From NCBI GenBank assembly GCA_022393335.1, contig JAJEKB010000381.1:237982-301981 (forward strand): a stretch of DNA of 64,000 nt, read 5' to 3'. The translations under genes were made by a program, and so were the position numbers. Below the pieces are notes generated by a model. It made no database searches, had not been told where the DNA came from, and saw nothing but the letters and a program-made list of their open reading frames with translations. This DNA comes from Macrotrachela quadricornifera (Eukaryota; Rotifera; Eurotatoria; Philodinida; Philodinidae). Each line of letters begins with the position of its first letter. Position 1 is the first letter of the stretch. Positions 12,501 through 25,300 of the stretch are shown here, one piece after another.

Positions 12501-15500
12501 TGAAGAACTTTTGCTTTAGCTTGTGATATAGTTTTATTTGGATCATCAATTGGATTAACAAATTGACCGGCACTAATATCTTTTTTCTTTTCAAATAATT
12601 CTTTTTCTTCTTTATTTACTAAAACATAACAGAATAATAACGTTCATTTGACAATTTTTGTTTTTCTTTCTCATATATACATACAAACTTCTCGATCACC
12701 TTGAGTTTCACGAATAGAAAATTTTCGTGGAGCAAAATCAACTGTACCAGATTCAGGACTTTGCAATGTAATCTAAAGGAATTGGTTTGCTTTATATTAA
12801 GTTTTATTCAAATTTTTATTTACACGAAGAAGTGGTTTCCAAATAAGATCTAAATGTTTAAATGTTAATGGAACACCCATTGGATTAATAATTTCTCGTT
12901 CTTTTTTTGATAATGGTTTAACACCACCACGTGGTGGACGTGTTTCCCAAAGGAGAACTTGACTAGAATGAAAAACAAAAAAAACTTTAAATTTATCATT
13001 GAAAAAAAAAACAATTCCTTTACTTATCAAATGCACATGTCAGTATTTGAGAACAATTCATAGCTAGATTTTCTGTTGGTAAACCTTGTGCTGTTATCTA
13101 AATATAATTAAATTCAAATTTTCATGATAGTTTTTCTCTATCTTTTCTACTTGAAAATGATCAGGAATCCATTGAAGATCTGTTATAGGTTCTGAATGTC
13201 CATGTTCAATACTTGATACAGCACAATAACGAATATGTGGTGTTTGAAAAAAACTTTCATCTTCAAAACCAGGCTAGAAAAAAAAAAATATATTTTTCTT
13301 TTTGTTTTGTCAAGAAATTTTTCTTTCTTACAATAAATAAATCTTTATCACGATGATCACCACGTGGATTTTTAATACGTTCTTCATATTCTTGTATATC
13401 CCACATTACTATTTGTCCATTAACACAACCACCAGCTATAACATGAGGATCTGTAGGTGAAAATTCAAAACATTGAATATCATCTGGAGCTTCTAAATAT
13501 AACTAAAAGAAAAAGAAAAATTTTATAAAATTAAATAAGAAGAAAATCTATATACTTTTGGTTGAATCGGATCAACAAATGACCAAATAAGGATTAATGA
13601 TGGTGATGTTGTCATTCGACTAAGATTATCAGTTCGTTCATCAAAGCCTTGTCCAGCAGCAAGTGATACAGCAATAATACCTTTTATATATAAAGTTGTT
13701 TTTTCGTATTTTATTAAAACGAGAAAAGTACACAAACTGTTTCTTCGGCTTTGAGCTTATATTTTATTCACTATAAGTAAACTTCAGTATTGCTAGTCAA
13801 AGCTAGAGAGAACTTATATCTATCAGCTGTTGATAGCTGACTTAAGACTGATTCATTAGATAATTCATTTTAGACAAAGCATTCATAGAACTGTTGGAAG
13901 TCATTATTTTGACCTGAAATTCTATACGTGACGAAGTTTTATGATCACTGGAATTACTTAAGATAGATGCTTTATTCTTAAAATATTGAATGTCTAAATA
14001 CTCAATCATATCTAACAAAAAACCTCAAAAAAGTGCACACTTAAAAATTTAGTATCTCGAGAATAAAACATCTATTTTGGCTGAAAATTTTCTATACCAT
14101 GAGTAGAATTTCAGATCAAAAGAATATCATTCAAAGTTTCTATGAAAGTTTTATCTGAGATAAATTTTTTAGATTATAATTAATCACATTGAAATCTACT
14201 TGTGACTAAACTATAATCTCAAAGTTCAAGAAACATTTCGGATGCTTTCTTCTTCAATTAAAATACCTCGTAATGTTGGATGCCATTGAACACATGTAAC
14301 AATTTTATCTCGAGATTGTTTTATAGATGAAAATGATTGATATTCCTTTGTAATTATTTAATAGAAAACAAAAATAATAATTAAATTTTTATTTAAGACT
14401 TAACATACTTTAAGATGTGAATCACCTGGACCACCTAATCCATCAAGATTTCCGCCAAGTTCATTCCAATCAAGATAAAATGGATCATGTATTATATTTT
14501 GTTGAAGAGCTTCTTTAAATCTAAATAATATTAATTAATATTTTAGTGATTTTTTTTTCTTTTAAATTAATATACAAATCTTGTGAATTCATAATCATAT
14601 TTATTAATTCAGGATCTTCCATAGATTTTATTTTTTCATCTTCAGTAAATGTACGTGCTTCATATTGTGTCCATTGATTTTTTGGATAACGCCATATAGT
14701 TTGTGAAAAATTTTCACGATATTCAGGTGCTGCCTTTTAATTTAAAAAAATATAGAAGATAAATTTTTTAAATATTTTTTATATTATGTAATAAAAATAA
14801 AATAAATACTTGAATTGCAAGATCAAGTTCCATTTTTTTTAAATCATATTGTTTATCTTCATATTGTTCAATACTAATAAAATTTTTTTTACGATCAATA
14901 TCAGGATCAATATCTTTAAATTTTTCATTTGGTGTTAAACTTGTTGATGTACGAGCTGGAACTTTAATTTTAAAACGTTTCTATTAAATAAATAAATTAA
15001 AATTAAAATAAATTTATTTTAATTCTTACAAGTGGTCGATTAAGTATTAAACGTTCATTTTCAATTTCAATTTCACTTCCAAGTGATATCCATTTTTTAG
15101 GTACAGGTGGAACATATTCTTCAACTTCATCAGATTCTTGAATTGGTAATGTAACAGGTGGCTAAATAAATTATAAAAGATTATTTGTAAATTAATTTTT
15201 AGTGATCCATTTAAATAAATTTTTACTTACATTTTCAACAAATTTTTTTAATTTTGGATCAAAACAAATAACTATAATATAAGATAAAAAATGACTTTTA
15301 ATTAATTCTAATTTAATAATTTATATAACATACGAAAATTTTGTGAATAAAAATAATCATAATCATAAACAATAGCTATTTCATTTTCTGGATAATTCTA
15401 CACAGAATTTTAATATTATTAAATAAAAATATAAATATTACAAACTTGTATTTGTTGTTGAAACTCATAAAAATTTGAACCTTGTCCATTTGTTTGTATA

Positions 15501-16050
15501 TCATTAAGAAGAATTTCTTTATCAATTAATTTAGAATTATTTTCTTGTGTTAAATCTTCATCAACACATAATTGCATTGCTTGTTGTGTTGCTGCTGATA
15601 TAAAAATCGCATGAACACCCGGTGGTAAAACTATTTAAAAAGAAAAATCAACAAATCTTAATTATAAATACAAATCCATTTTTACATTGAGAATTTTCTG
15701 CAATTTCTGTTCGTACTGTAGCTGATTTAATTACTTAATGATAAATATATAAAAGTTAAAAAATGAAATTATCTAATTTTTTTTTGTTAATAAATATTTT
15801 TACCAGGTATTGGACTAGCTGCAGTTTGTTTATTTGAAGCTGAATTAAGTTTATCACGTGTACCAGAAGGTGAACCAGCACTTGTAACACTTGATCGAAC
15901 AGCTGGTGAACCAAGTTGAGAACCAGCAACACTACGACGTTGAGCACTACCTGTTGGTGGTGTAGCAACTTGACTAGTTGAATTCCGAGCATTTCTTGAT
16001 TCACTTTCTCTTGATCCGCCGGATTTTGTTGGGGTTCGAGGTGTACTCAT
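9576..16050 (-). CDS. DNAI3: Axonemal dynein intermediate chain 3 (WDR63)
   Basis: Reading leftward from ATG 16048-16050, 22 exons can be traced: 15804-16050, 15686-15733, 15442-15630, 15334-15397, 15231-15271, 15030-15161, 14810-14980, 14576-14733, 14409-14520, 14269-14345, 13556-13680, 13332-13502, 13151-13273, 13024-13097, 12824-12962, 12685-12772, 12467-12618, 11739-11802, 11551-11681, 10049-10253, 9898-9996, 9576-9844. One boundary may be off by a base. The product is about 959 residues; human WDR63 is near 890. After a Ser/Pro/Thr-rich N-terminus comes VPKKWISLGSE, a signature of this family, then WD repeats (VTCVQWHPT, GQIVMWDIQEYEE, QVLLWETRPP, GSIDIWDII) and a charged C-terminal helix. 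DNAI3 is an intermediate chain of inner-arm dynein in motile cilia (family knowledge). Three introns are unusually long: 10254-11550, 11803-12466 and 13681-14268. The second holds another gene. Confidence 0.93.
10310..10915. repeat. Possible degenerate inverted repeat in DNAI3 intron
   Basis: Near 10326 the strand reads gatgtgacaaatctcagttt. Near 10895 the complement reads gagtggcaaatctcaaatta. The similarity fades inward within about 30 bp, with a second weak match further in. This may be an old foldback element within the 1.3-kb intron, or chance. Confidence 0.3.
12105..12389 (+). CDS. Nested secreted peptide precursor (neuropeptide-like)
   Basis: This 94-residue open frame lies wholly inside the DNAI3 intron 11803-12466, on the opposite strand. 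It starts with a clear signal peptide, MISKSLILFYLFTILFSISL, probably cut after the Ala in SLNA|YRLDG. The rest is hydrophilic and carries basic cleavage sites: SSSKR, HLLNRR and TMNRR. These would release short peptides such as ASFPMKDYSLSDHLLN. There are no cysteines and no Gly before the basic sites, so no C-terminal amidation is predicted. AATAAA-type polyadenylation signals follow the stop within 70 bp (near 12388 and 12436). It needs no intron. I do not recognise the family. The helix LIQRLQMLLAEAAASSSKR faintly recalls CRF-type peptides, but that is not evidence of homology. Confidence 0.65.
   Translation: MISKSLILFYLFTILFSISLNAYRLDGYGHLNDLDEANELNDPYLIQRLQMLLAEAAASSSKRASFPMKDYSLSDHLLNRRLTMNRRPGLLRLK
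13737..14247. repeat. Imperfect terminal inverted repeats in a DNAI3 intron
   Basis: The left end at 13738 reads gtttcttcggctttgagctt. The complement of the right end (14247 leftward) reads gtttcttgaactttgagatt. Similarity continues for about 50 bp with mismatches. The pair spans most of the 588-bp intron 13681-14268. This is consistent with a non-autonomous DNA element (MITE/foldback). No open frame lies inside. Confidence 0.55.
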
Positions 16051-16291
16051 TTTATTAATTTATATAAAAAAAGACGAATAAAAATTTTCTAATGATGAAT
16101 TCCTTTCGCCATTATTGTTGTCAAAATCTATGACAACGATTAATAGAAGAAATACAGATGTCGTTATATTTCGTTCTTAAATATAATTTCTTTGTTTAAA
16201 AAAAGAATTCATAAATGTTTGAATAAAAAATAAAAACGAATAGATAATTCACAATAGAGATTAAATAAATATATTTTTTTTTCTCTATTAA
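16051..16291. promoter_or_regulatory. Shared upstream region of DNAI3 and the 16.3-kb coiled-coil gene
   Basis: Only 241 bp separate the two divergent start codons, so the two promoters must overlap or be shared. The region is AT-rich. No motif can be assigned with confidence. Confidence 0.5.
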
Positions 16292-16486
16292 ATGGATAGT
16301 ATTAGTAATTCAGGTGTTAGTTTAATACTTAATCCTGATATTGCTAATGTAATAAATGATAATCAACATCAACATGATTTATCAACATGTGAAGAAGAAT
16401 TTGAAAATCAAGAAGAAATTCAACAAATGCTTGTTAATGCATTTGATAGTCAATCATTATCAAATACAGATAATGATGAACATGGA

Positions 16487-16538
<52 letters not shown>

Positions 16539-19500
16539 TACCAAATCAAAAGTATTTTCATATTTATTTAATCTATTTAAGTTCGTTTTTTTTTAAATAT
16601 TCTTTTTAGTTTACCAGTTGAACTTGTACGACAATCAGAAGATAAAATTCTTCTTCAAGAAGAAAATGAAACATTACGTAATCGTTTAACTGAATATGCA
16701 AAAAATGAAGAAATTTATCAAAAAAATGCTTTAAAACATGAACATGAAATAAATGAATTAAATGAAAAATTTGAACAAAAATTTTTTTTAATTCGTCTTG
16801 AATATGAAACAAAAATAGAACAATTAACAAATAAAACAAATGAACAACAAATTGAAATTATAACATTAAAACAAATGTATGATACAATATCTAATGAAAA
16901 ATATCACAATGATGAACAAATAAATCATATGAGAATAAATGAACAAAATCTTCAAGAAAAATTTGATCAACTACAAATTGAATATGAACAATTATTAAAA
17001 TTAAGTAAAAAACCATTAATGATTAATATTCTTACACAAACAGTAAGTTACAAAAAAGAAAATAGTTTTTCATAATTTTTTTTTCTTATTCTAGGAAATT
17101 AATAATGAAATTCAACAACAACAACAAATTGAAAATTTAACAAAACAAAATATTAAATTAATTAATGATTTAACACAAATATCTAATCAATTAAAAACAT
17201 TACAAATTCATTATGATGAACGTGAACAATTCTATTCGAATGAAAAAATTCAATATGAACAAAATCTTAAAAAAATATCACAACGTCCAATTATGACTTG
17301 TGTTCAACTTCAAACAGTAAATTATTTTATATTACATTTCAAATATATAACAAGTAGTTCACACACTTAAGAATTTTTCATTCAACATAAATGTCGATTT
17401 TGTTTTTTAAATAGTTTTTCTTGTGAAAGCAAAATCTAATTGATTTATATCATAACAAACGATGTAGAACTTAGAAGAAAAGGTCCTCAAGTGTGAATCT
17501 CAGTTTTAAATGGGATATGTACCAGTTTGTAGAGCTCGACGAGCTGATTCTCAATAGAGCTTTATTGATGCAGAATAGAACTCAAAATAATTTTTTCGAT
17601 GTTTTTTCTTTATACATCAACAACATATTTATACCACGTACACTATGTGATACAAATCAGAGATGTGAAATATGATCAGCCTTTGGAAGTAGTAATTTGT
17701 TTCAAAGTATATAAACTGCTGAAGTATAAAGAAAAAAAAATCGAAAATATGATTTTGAGTCCTATTCTGCACTAAATAGAGCTCTGTTGAAAAAAATGAA
17801 ATATACTACAACAACAAGCTCGTTGAGCTCTACAAATTGGTATATATCCCATTCAAAACTGAAACTCACACATGGAGACTTTCCTTCATTAGTTGTGAAC
17901 ACAATAACTGTTAGATTGAAAAGTAAAAAGTAATCAATTTTATAGATTTCAAAAGAAAATAATGACGTAATCTTGATAGAATAGAGTTTTATGCATTTCT
18001 ACATATTTTACATTAAAAAAATGCTGTATTTACGTAGAGATAATTAGTATATTTGATATTTCTGAAGAATAGTTATTAAAAACTTTTTCGTTAATTTATT
18101 GACTATCTTAGCTGCATGATTACATAGATCTTTAAAGAACCCCCCTCTTTTTTTAATAAAAATGAAAAAAATATCTTTTCATTTTGTTTATATGTTCAAA
18201 AGGTAGGGTAGATGCTGGTCTTCGCTTGATCGAGGTCAATCCTACCTGCTGTTAACTTTTTGCTCAATTTTTATGAAAAGCTGCTATGCGAAAAACTGTC
18301 AAAATTAGTTTTTCATGCCTAGCACGCAATTGTGTCATGGAAAACCACTCCCTAACTTTATTCGATTGAGCTGAAGTTTTTACCACAGATATCTGGAGCT
18401 ATCCACAGAGGTAGAATGGACCGTTTTCATTGTTAACTTCTGCATCCAGATTTTCAAGATACGCAAAGGTCAGAACACTGATTTTGGAAGAAACTTTTCG
18501 ATATTTTTTTAGTAAAAATTGCATCTCCAACGGTTTTATCATTTTCAAGATCTAGAAATAGTCAACTAATAATGATTTCTGTCTAATTCAATCCGTGCCT
18601 TTCTTTCTTTTTTTTTTTACAAAAGGATTTTATTGATGATGATAAAAAATTAAAACAATTACAAAATGAACTTGATGATTATAAATTAAAATTAAATAGT
18701 AAACAAATAGAAATGAATAGTTTAAAATTTGATTATGATAATTTAAAACAAGAAATGAATGATCGTTTATCATTATTAACATCAAATGTATCATGTGAAC
18801 AAATAAATAAAATTTTATTTGAACGTGATCAATATTTAAATGAATTAAATAAAATAAAAACTGAATTACCAGAATTAAAACAACAATTAATTGAAAATTT
18901 TCAAACAAAAATGATTACATTTAAAGAACAAGTTAAAAAATCTTTAAATGAAAAAGAGAATGATTATAGAAAAAAAATTCAACAAATTGAAAATGAATAT
19001 ATTCATCAATATGAACAAGTTTTAGAAAAAAATAAACAAGTTGTACGTTCATTAATTGCATCAAAACAAGAAGAGTTTAATACAGAAAAAGTAAATAAAT
19101 ATATTTATTTTAAATATCATATTTTTTTATTTAGGCTGAAATTATTTCGCAATATGAAGAAAAATTGAAAACATTTCAGAAATCACAAGTAATTATTGAT
19201 TTATCTTCAAGAAGATAGTTTTGTTTTTCAACGAATCGAATTCAGATTCACAAGTCTCTCTTCTAATCGTTAGATCTTAAATGTCAAAATGCAAAAATTA
19301 ATTCGTAGTGTTAAATAATATATCATTTTTAGAATAATCAGAGATTTCATCTTTTTTCGAATATTAAACTACTTTGAGAGTTATGATTTCATGTTATCAA
19401 TGTGAATAGAATTTTCTCAGACTTACAAAAGAACTGCCATAACTGTTAAATCGCTTACAGATCAGGAATATGTGCATAGTGTAGATCCGAATAAATTACG

Positions 19501-20769
19501 AATACCATGAAAAGGGTTCTCGGGGAAAACTGACTATCAAATTTTTGAAGACAGATAGGCTTCAATCTATGCTAAGACACAGCTATAGTAAGAGTGTGCT
19601 GTGATATTGTCTATGTACATAGACGAATTTCGATATTCTTATTTCAGACTAGGGTAGTCAAAAAATTTGAAACTTTTACAGTAAACTATCCTCATTGAGA
19701 TCTATCTATCTTTAAAGTTTCAAATCAAAATTTGAAAGTCAGTTTTTCCCGTCTTCTTTGAGGGGAATCACGGCTTTCTATTTGAAGACATTGTAAAAAT
19801 TCTATCTTTTGACAACAATAATGTAACAGCACTCATTAGAATCAACAGAAATTTTTATAGTAAATCTCTAAATGATGTATTCTTTGTTGCCTATTTTCGT
19901 GAGTTTTCATAGAGGTCTAATCTCAAATTACACTAGAATTTAGCTAGAAAAGTTTTCAATTCGTGTCAAAATCTGAAGATTATGAAGTATTACTGTATAG
20001 AAACACTGAAAAAATGAACTAAAAATTTTATTATACTTACAAGATCCCTTGAACTATATTTTAGTTTTATTCAAGTTTAGATGTTTATGAAAACGCAAAA
20101 CAAATAACCAAAATATATAAATTAGAAATCTATCATAAACATTTTCTAGGATTGTTCTATCTAATGATGAACAAGCCAAACTTGATAACTTGAAATTAAC
20201 AAAAATCTATTTACAAAAATTAAAAATTTAGATATCTGATGATGAACGACGTATATTTGAAAAAAAAATCGAAGAATTAACTCATGCAAATGATAAATGT
20301 AGTCAATATATAGCAAAACGTGAACAAGAACATCGTCAACGAGAAAAAATATCTTTAAATCTTCAACAATTTGATGAAATAAAACGAAAATATAATGATG
20401 AAATTCATCGATTATACGATCAAGTATATTTAAATATTTCAATATTAATTATATACTCTATTTTTTTTTTGTATTTCATTTTAGATAGCCAAACAAAATC
20501 AACAACAAATTATTTTAATTGATGAACATCAAAAACAAATTGAACAATTAAAAAATACATATGATCAACGTTATCGTATTCTTTTAGATGAATGGAAAAT
20601 CTATAATAATGATTTACACGATAATAATTCAAAACTTAAAACGAAATTAAAAGAATATGAAAAAACGATTATACAATTACGTTATCATATAATTAATTTG
20701 CAAATTGAATATTTGCAAAATGGTGGAAATTCAAATAAAATAGTTCAAATAACAAATGAGATAAAATAA
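16292..20769 (+). CDS. Long coiled-coil protein, possibly centrosomal
   Basis: Exons 16292-16551, 16610-17042, 17095-17316, 18626-19090, 19135-19188, 20232-20423 and 20485-20769 give 636 residues in frame. The N-terminus is acidic and ends in an uninterrupted run of 14 Asp encoded by a GAT/GAC microsatellite (about 16488-16532). Almost everything after residue 90 is predicted coiled coil rich in Gln, Asn, Glu and Lys. Two similar modules end in matching motifs: LSKKPLMINILTQTE and ISQRPIMTCVQLQTD. An intron falls right after each QT, which suggests exon duplication. TQT-type motifs can bind dynein light chain LC8, which is an inference here. A CEP152/asterless-type centriole protein is one possibility, but I cannot assign a family. 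It shares a 241-bp upstream region with DNAI3. Introns 17317-18625 and 19189-20231 are long and contain inverted repeats. Confidence 0.75.
17478..17890. repeat. Foldback element with about 105-bp arms in an intron
   Basis: The left arm (about 17480-17585) contains gtttgtagagctcgacgagc. The right arm (about 17760-17885) contains its near complement, gctcgttgagctctacaaat. The match continues through gaatctcagttttaaatggg on the left and on to an aggtcctcaagtgtg-like end, with scattered mismatches. The loop is about 175 bp. It sits inside intron 17317-18625 and has no coding capacity. It is best read as a MITE or foldback element. Confidence 0.8.
19509..19775. repeat. Inverted repeat in intron
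   Basis: The left arm near 19518 reads cggggaaaactgactatcaa. The complement of the right arm, near 19750, reads acgggaaaaactgactttca. The match runs about 40 bp and then fades. It lies in the 1043-bp intron 19189-20231 of the coiled-coil gene. Confidence 0.55.
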
Positions 20770-20816
20770 TATGATGTTTTTTTTGTATAATAAATAAATG
20801 ATAGTTTTCTTTTTTT

Positions 20817-21332
20817 TTATAAATTAATAAGTGTTGATACAAGTTTACGATATTGAATACGACCATTTTTTGTTCGTGCATCAGTTGAGTTAATCATATC
20901 ATCAACAGAATCTTTTGATAATGGTTCACCTGTTTGTTGCATTAAAAAACGAAAATCATTTTCAGATATTGTTTCTATGTATATTTAAAACAAAAAGAAC
21001 GAAAATATTCTTATTAAAAAATAAATTCTTTTTATACCATCATTTTTTGTATCATATAATTTTAAAGCAGAAAGAATTGTTTGAGATTGTTTTGCTAAAT
21101 TTGGTTGTCCCGTAGCAGCAATAATTTGTAATAATTGAGGAAAATTAATTCGTCCTGATTTATCTGAATCAAATTTCTTCATTAAATCATTTATTTCGCT
21201 ATTACTAATAGAATATTGCATAGCACGAAGACACATACCAAGTTCAGTACGTGTTATACAACCATCACCATCATCATCAACCATAGAAAATATATCTTTC
21301 ATTTCATTAATACGTTCTTCAGTAAGCGACAT
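20817..21332 (-). CDS. Calmodulin-like EF-hand protein
   Basis: Two exons, 21038-21332 and 20817-20974, give 150 residues, the usual calmodulin length. It begins MSLTEERINEMKDIFSMVDD. EF-hand 1 is DDDGDGCITRTE and EF-hand 2 is DSDKSGRINFPQ; both have good calcium ligands. EF-hand 3, DTKNDETISEND, lacks the central Gly, and EF-hand 4, TDARTKNGRIQY, is degenerate. The C-lobe is therefore probably weak or blind to calcium. It is less conserved than true calmodulin and fits the calmodulin-like/troponin-C-like class. Its stop lies 47 bp from the stop of the convergent coiled-coil gene, so the 3' UTRs probably overlap. Confidence 0.87.
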
Positions 21333-22361
21333 TATTCACCTTTATAGAAAATAAAATAATAAAGACTCGTTCAACAAAATGTGACCGCGCTCTGTTCTGT
21401 TTCTTTCTTTTTCTCTCTTCGTGTCTTTTACTCTTAAAAAAAAAAGAGAAAGGCGGACGGCATCTCGTCATTTTTTTTCTCATTTATTTGCTTTAGAGCA
21501 ATGAAAGAAAAAAGAATCGTTTCTGATTTCTTGTATTCTTTCTCATTATGACCTTCTCTTCGATTCACTCGAAAGAGAAAATATACAAATCAACAGACAA
21601 AAATGATTGCTTACAAAAGAAGGATAATTTTATAGAATAAAAATGAAATTTCAGAAGTATTTGAAGTATCATCAAATATAATTTCTTATAATATTTAAAA
21701 AGTTTAAAACTTCAATTAAATATTCCTAATATTATGATGATCAAGAGTTTTAATTCAAACTTTTTAAAATGTAGATATTTGTGTCGCATCATCACATATT
21801 GTTTTATGAACATTATACCTATTGTAGTTTCCTCAATATAAAAAAAAAAAGATTCATTGTCTTTGTAAAGCACGTCTCATTCTTCATATTCTATTTACCT
21901 AAAAATTATATGCTATTGAAAATTGATTCCAAGTAGTTTAATCACTTTATTCATAAATTCACAAAATTTAAGATTAATCAATAACTAAAATATATCTAAA
22001 TTATTAAATTATATTATATTTCAAATTTTGTTGAGATAATGTATCAAAATTATATCTGTGTCATAATTAGTAGGTGATACAAATGAATTTTTATAATTTA
22101 TTTATAAATTTTTATATTGTTATCAATTCAATTGATAATATTTCTTAATAGATTAAGTGATTTATTTTTTATAAATAGTTAACCGATTGATAACGCCCTC
22201 TATCCTATGCTTTGTTTTGTTCGTTATTTTTCTCGAATGAGTATTGTCTCTATTGCTTGCTAGCTTGTTTATTGTTTGTTTCAATCAATGATCGATAAAG
22301 AGTATCGATAACTAACTAAAAAATTGATTATTTTATTTTAGATTTCCAGTGTTTAAAAAAA
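21333..22361. other. Divergent upstream region between EF-hand gene and E-protein gene
   Basis: About 1 kb without coding signal, between two genes that start in opposite directions. It carries T/A tracts and the 5' leaders of both. Just before the E-protein ATG there is an acceptor-like ttttattttag (ending about 22341), so that gene may have a non-coding first exon. Confidence 0.5.
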
Positions 22362-25300
22362 ATGAATTTACATAATGATAAAGAACTCGGAGATCTTCTT
22401 GACCTCAATGCAGTAAGTAATTAATATAATTCTTTATTATATCATTAAATAAAAAGCAAAATAATAAATAAAATATACACTTTATATTAATTCTCTCAGG
22501 TAAAATATCGAGCCCGTTTTTCAAATAATATCATCAATACATCATCATCATCTCGACTTCCTCCTCCGGTATATTTATTTGAGTGTGTTTATTACTTGCA
22601 TGTTTTAATCATAAAAATTAAAATTATTTTAATATTTTATAATTTATTATTCCTTTGATTTTTTTTTATTTAGATGTTATGTTCAACTATTGCTTATCCT
22701 AGTGGAACTCATGCTCCACCACCATCATCAAATACTGAACAAATTTATATAACGAATGGTACTAATGGAAATAAAGGTATGATTTTATTAATATATTTAT
22801 TAGAATTAATTTTCAATTTTTTAAGACTATTGGACACCATCAACAACCTATGATGAAACGGTTTGTATGATAATAATAATAATTGTATATTTTTAATTTT
22901 AATTTTTTAGATCTATGAAGGAAATTATAGTAATCGTGATATTCTTCATCCATTTATAACATCAGAACCATTGAGTATAAATAAAAAATTCATAGAAAAG
23001 AATTTATTTTTTAATTCAAATTTAATTTTCTTAGATCGATCTAGTGAATATTCTTCATCCAATTCAGTATGATAAATATTTGTATTAATTAAATAAAAAA
23101 TTAATTTTTTTATTTTAGATATCTCGAACATCCACAAATGATTTAACATATACCGGTAAAAAGTTTTCTTTATATTCAATTTTTTATTATAATTTTTTTT
23201 ATTCATAGAAAAACTAAATGACAAAACTCGACAATCAACAGATGTAAGTTGTGACTTTTTTTATTATAAAAAAAAGCGTTTTGTCATTCTTTGTAATTAT
23301 TTAAACGTTTACTTAAATTAGTGACGAATTAGATATTTATTGCTTTTCTTATACATGCGAACGATCTGGTTAAGATCAAGCGAACATATACATCGTTCAT
23401 TTTTTCTCATTCTTATTTCAAAAAAAAAAAAATTCAGTCGTCCAAATTGAACGCACGCGAATAGAGAGAAAAGAGAAGAAAAAAAGAAAAGGAATGAGAG
23501 TCATAGTGGTGCCTTATTGATCATCGAACACATATATATATTCGTCGGGCATCGTTGAAGACAATACTAGCAATGACCTTGCTTCATTATGAACCATATT
23601 TGGTAAAAAAAAGATTTTCTTTAATTTTTTTTTTCGTATATATATATGTATATCTTTATTTATGACATTGAATATTGACGTGTGAGTAATTGATATAATT
23701 ATTTGCTGTCGTTGTTTCTGACATAACGACATCTTTTTTTTGTCAGAAGACAACTTTATTAATTTACTCTATGAAGAAAAGTTTCTTTTCTTTTTCTTAT
23801 TTTTTTTTTTTTGTATTTTAAATCGAAAAGAAAGGAACTCACGGTTCACTTGTGACATCATTTTTAGTTTGTGCACCAGCTGGAAGGGTGACATGAATTT
23901 TGAAGAGAATGAGAAATTTACTTCGTCTATCTGATTCTATATACATATGATTATACGTATTGTTTGACCGAACTCGTGTATGTGATAAAATTAATAGTCA
24001 TGTTTATCTACATTCGATGGCACACGAACGAGCTTTCCAGCTGTGCTTCGAGCTTTTACTCTCTGTAAACATTATATATGCGTTTAGCGGTGAATGTAAA
24101 AAAAAGGACAAACAATGTAATAAACGCTCTTTCTTGTCGTGAGATATGATAATAGATATTCGATTGTTACTATTGCTTGTTTCCGACAATGATAAATGAG
24201 TAAAAAAAAAGAGAGACAATAAGAACCGTTAATCGACTTTATGTGTGTGTGTGTATATATATGTGTATGGATGCGTCTATATATATATACAAAAGAAGAA
24301 ACAAGCTTGTGTAATTGTTCGATGATATAAATATGTATATATATTTAAAAAAAAAGTCTAATGAGATATGTAGCTTAAGGAATAAGCAAAATTAATATAA
24401 GAAAAATCTTCGTTGTGTCTAATTATATTGCTGAGAATACAGTTGTTTATCTTCAGTTACTGGATTAATTCATTCGCCCGGACGAGCGCGATGCCTGTTG
24501 AAGATACAAGTCTTTGTCTTTATATTTATTATTTCACCTTCTTTCTCTTGTCTCTCTCTCTCTCTTATTCATTGCAAACAAAAAAAAAGAGAAAGAAAAA
24601 GAGAAGGAGAGAGAGAGAGAAAAATGATGATGATTTTTTTTTTGTGTGCCTCTCATTTCTCTCTTTCCTGTCCGTATACCCGCCTCTAGTTAACACATCA
24701 TAAGATAAGGATATCTTGCTGTTCCAGTAAAAGGTCTCCTACATCGATCGACTCTTTTTTTTTTCTCTTTTTCGATGCATATCACTTTTTTCCTCTTCTG
24801 TCTTATCAAGCAATGGCATACAACTATTGAAATAACGAGTTTATTTGACACATGAATTATAAAGTCAATTAAATTTCTTTTTAATATAACAAACTGTGAT
24901 GAAATAATCTTCTTTATTTCAATACATATATATATATATATAATAAATGTTTTACTATTCACGACCATCATATCAGGTATTTGGCTTTTATCTTTTATTT
25001 AATCTTAACAAACGAAAAGATCTTTTGGATTAAAATTGTCACCTCGAAAAAAAGAAGACATAATGTTTTTTCTTTTTTTTTTTGTTCTAATGGCAATTGA
25101 TCGAATCGAAAAGAAAAGAAAAAAGATAATGCTAATCAACACATTCACGTTTGCTCAATCGAGCCGATGTGAATGTCAGCATGGATTGCGATCGCACATC
25201 CTTTGATCTCGTGCCGAGTGAGCACAAACAAACGAACCTTTTTCTCTTGATTAGCCAACATAGAAATCAGTGGGTGATCGAAGTTTTTTTTATGAATTGA

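Noticed and set aside
16356..16571. Open frame with a poly-Met run
   Set aside because: It is the shifted-frame shadow of the GAT repeat that codes for poly-Asp in the real gene.
24413..24703. Frames across the CT/GA tracts in the E-protein intron
   Set aside because: Low-complexity translation of simple repeats inside a clear intron.
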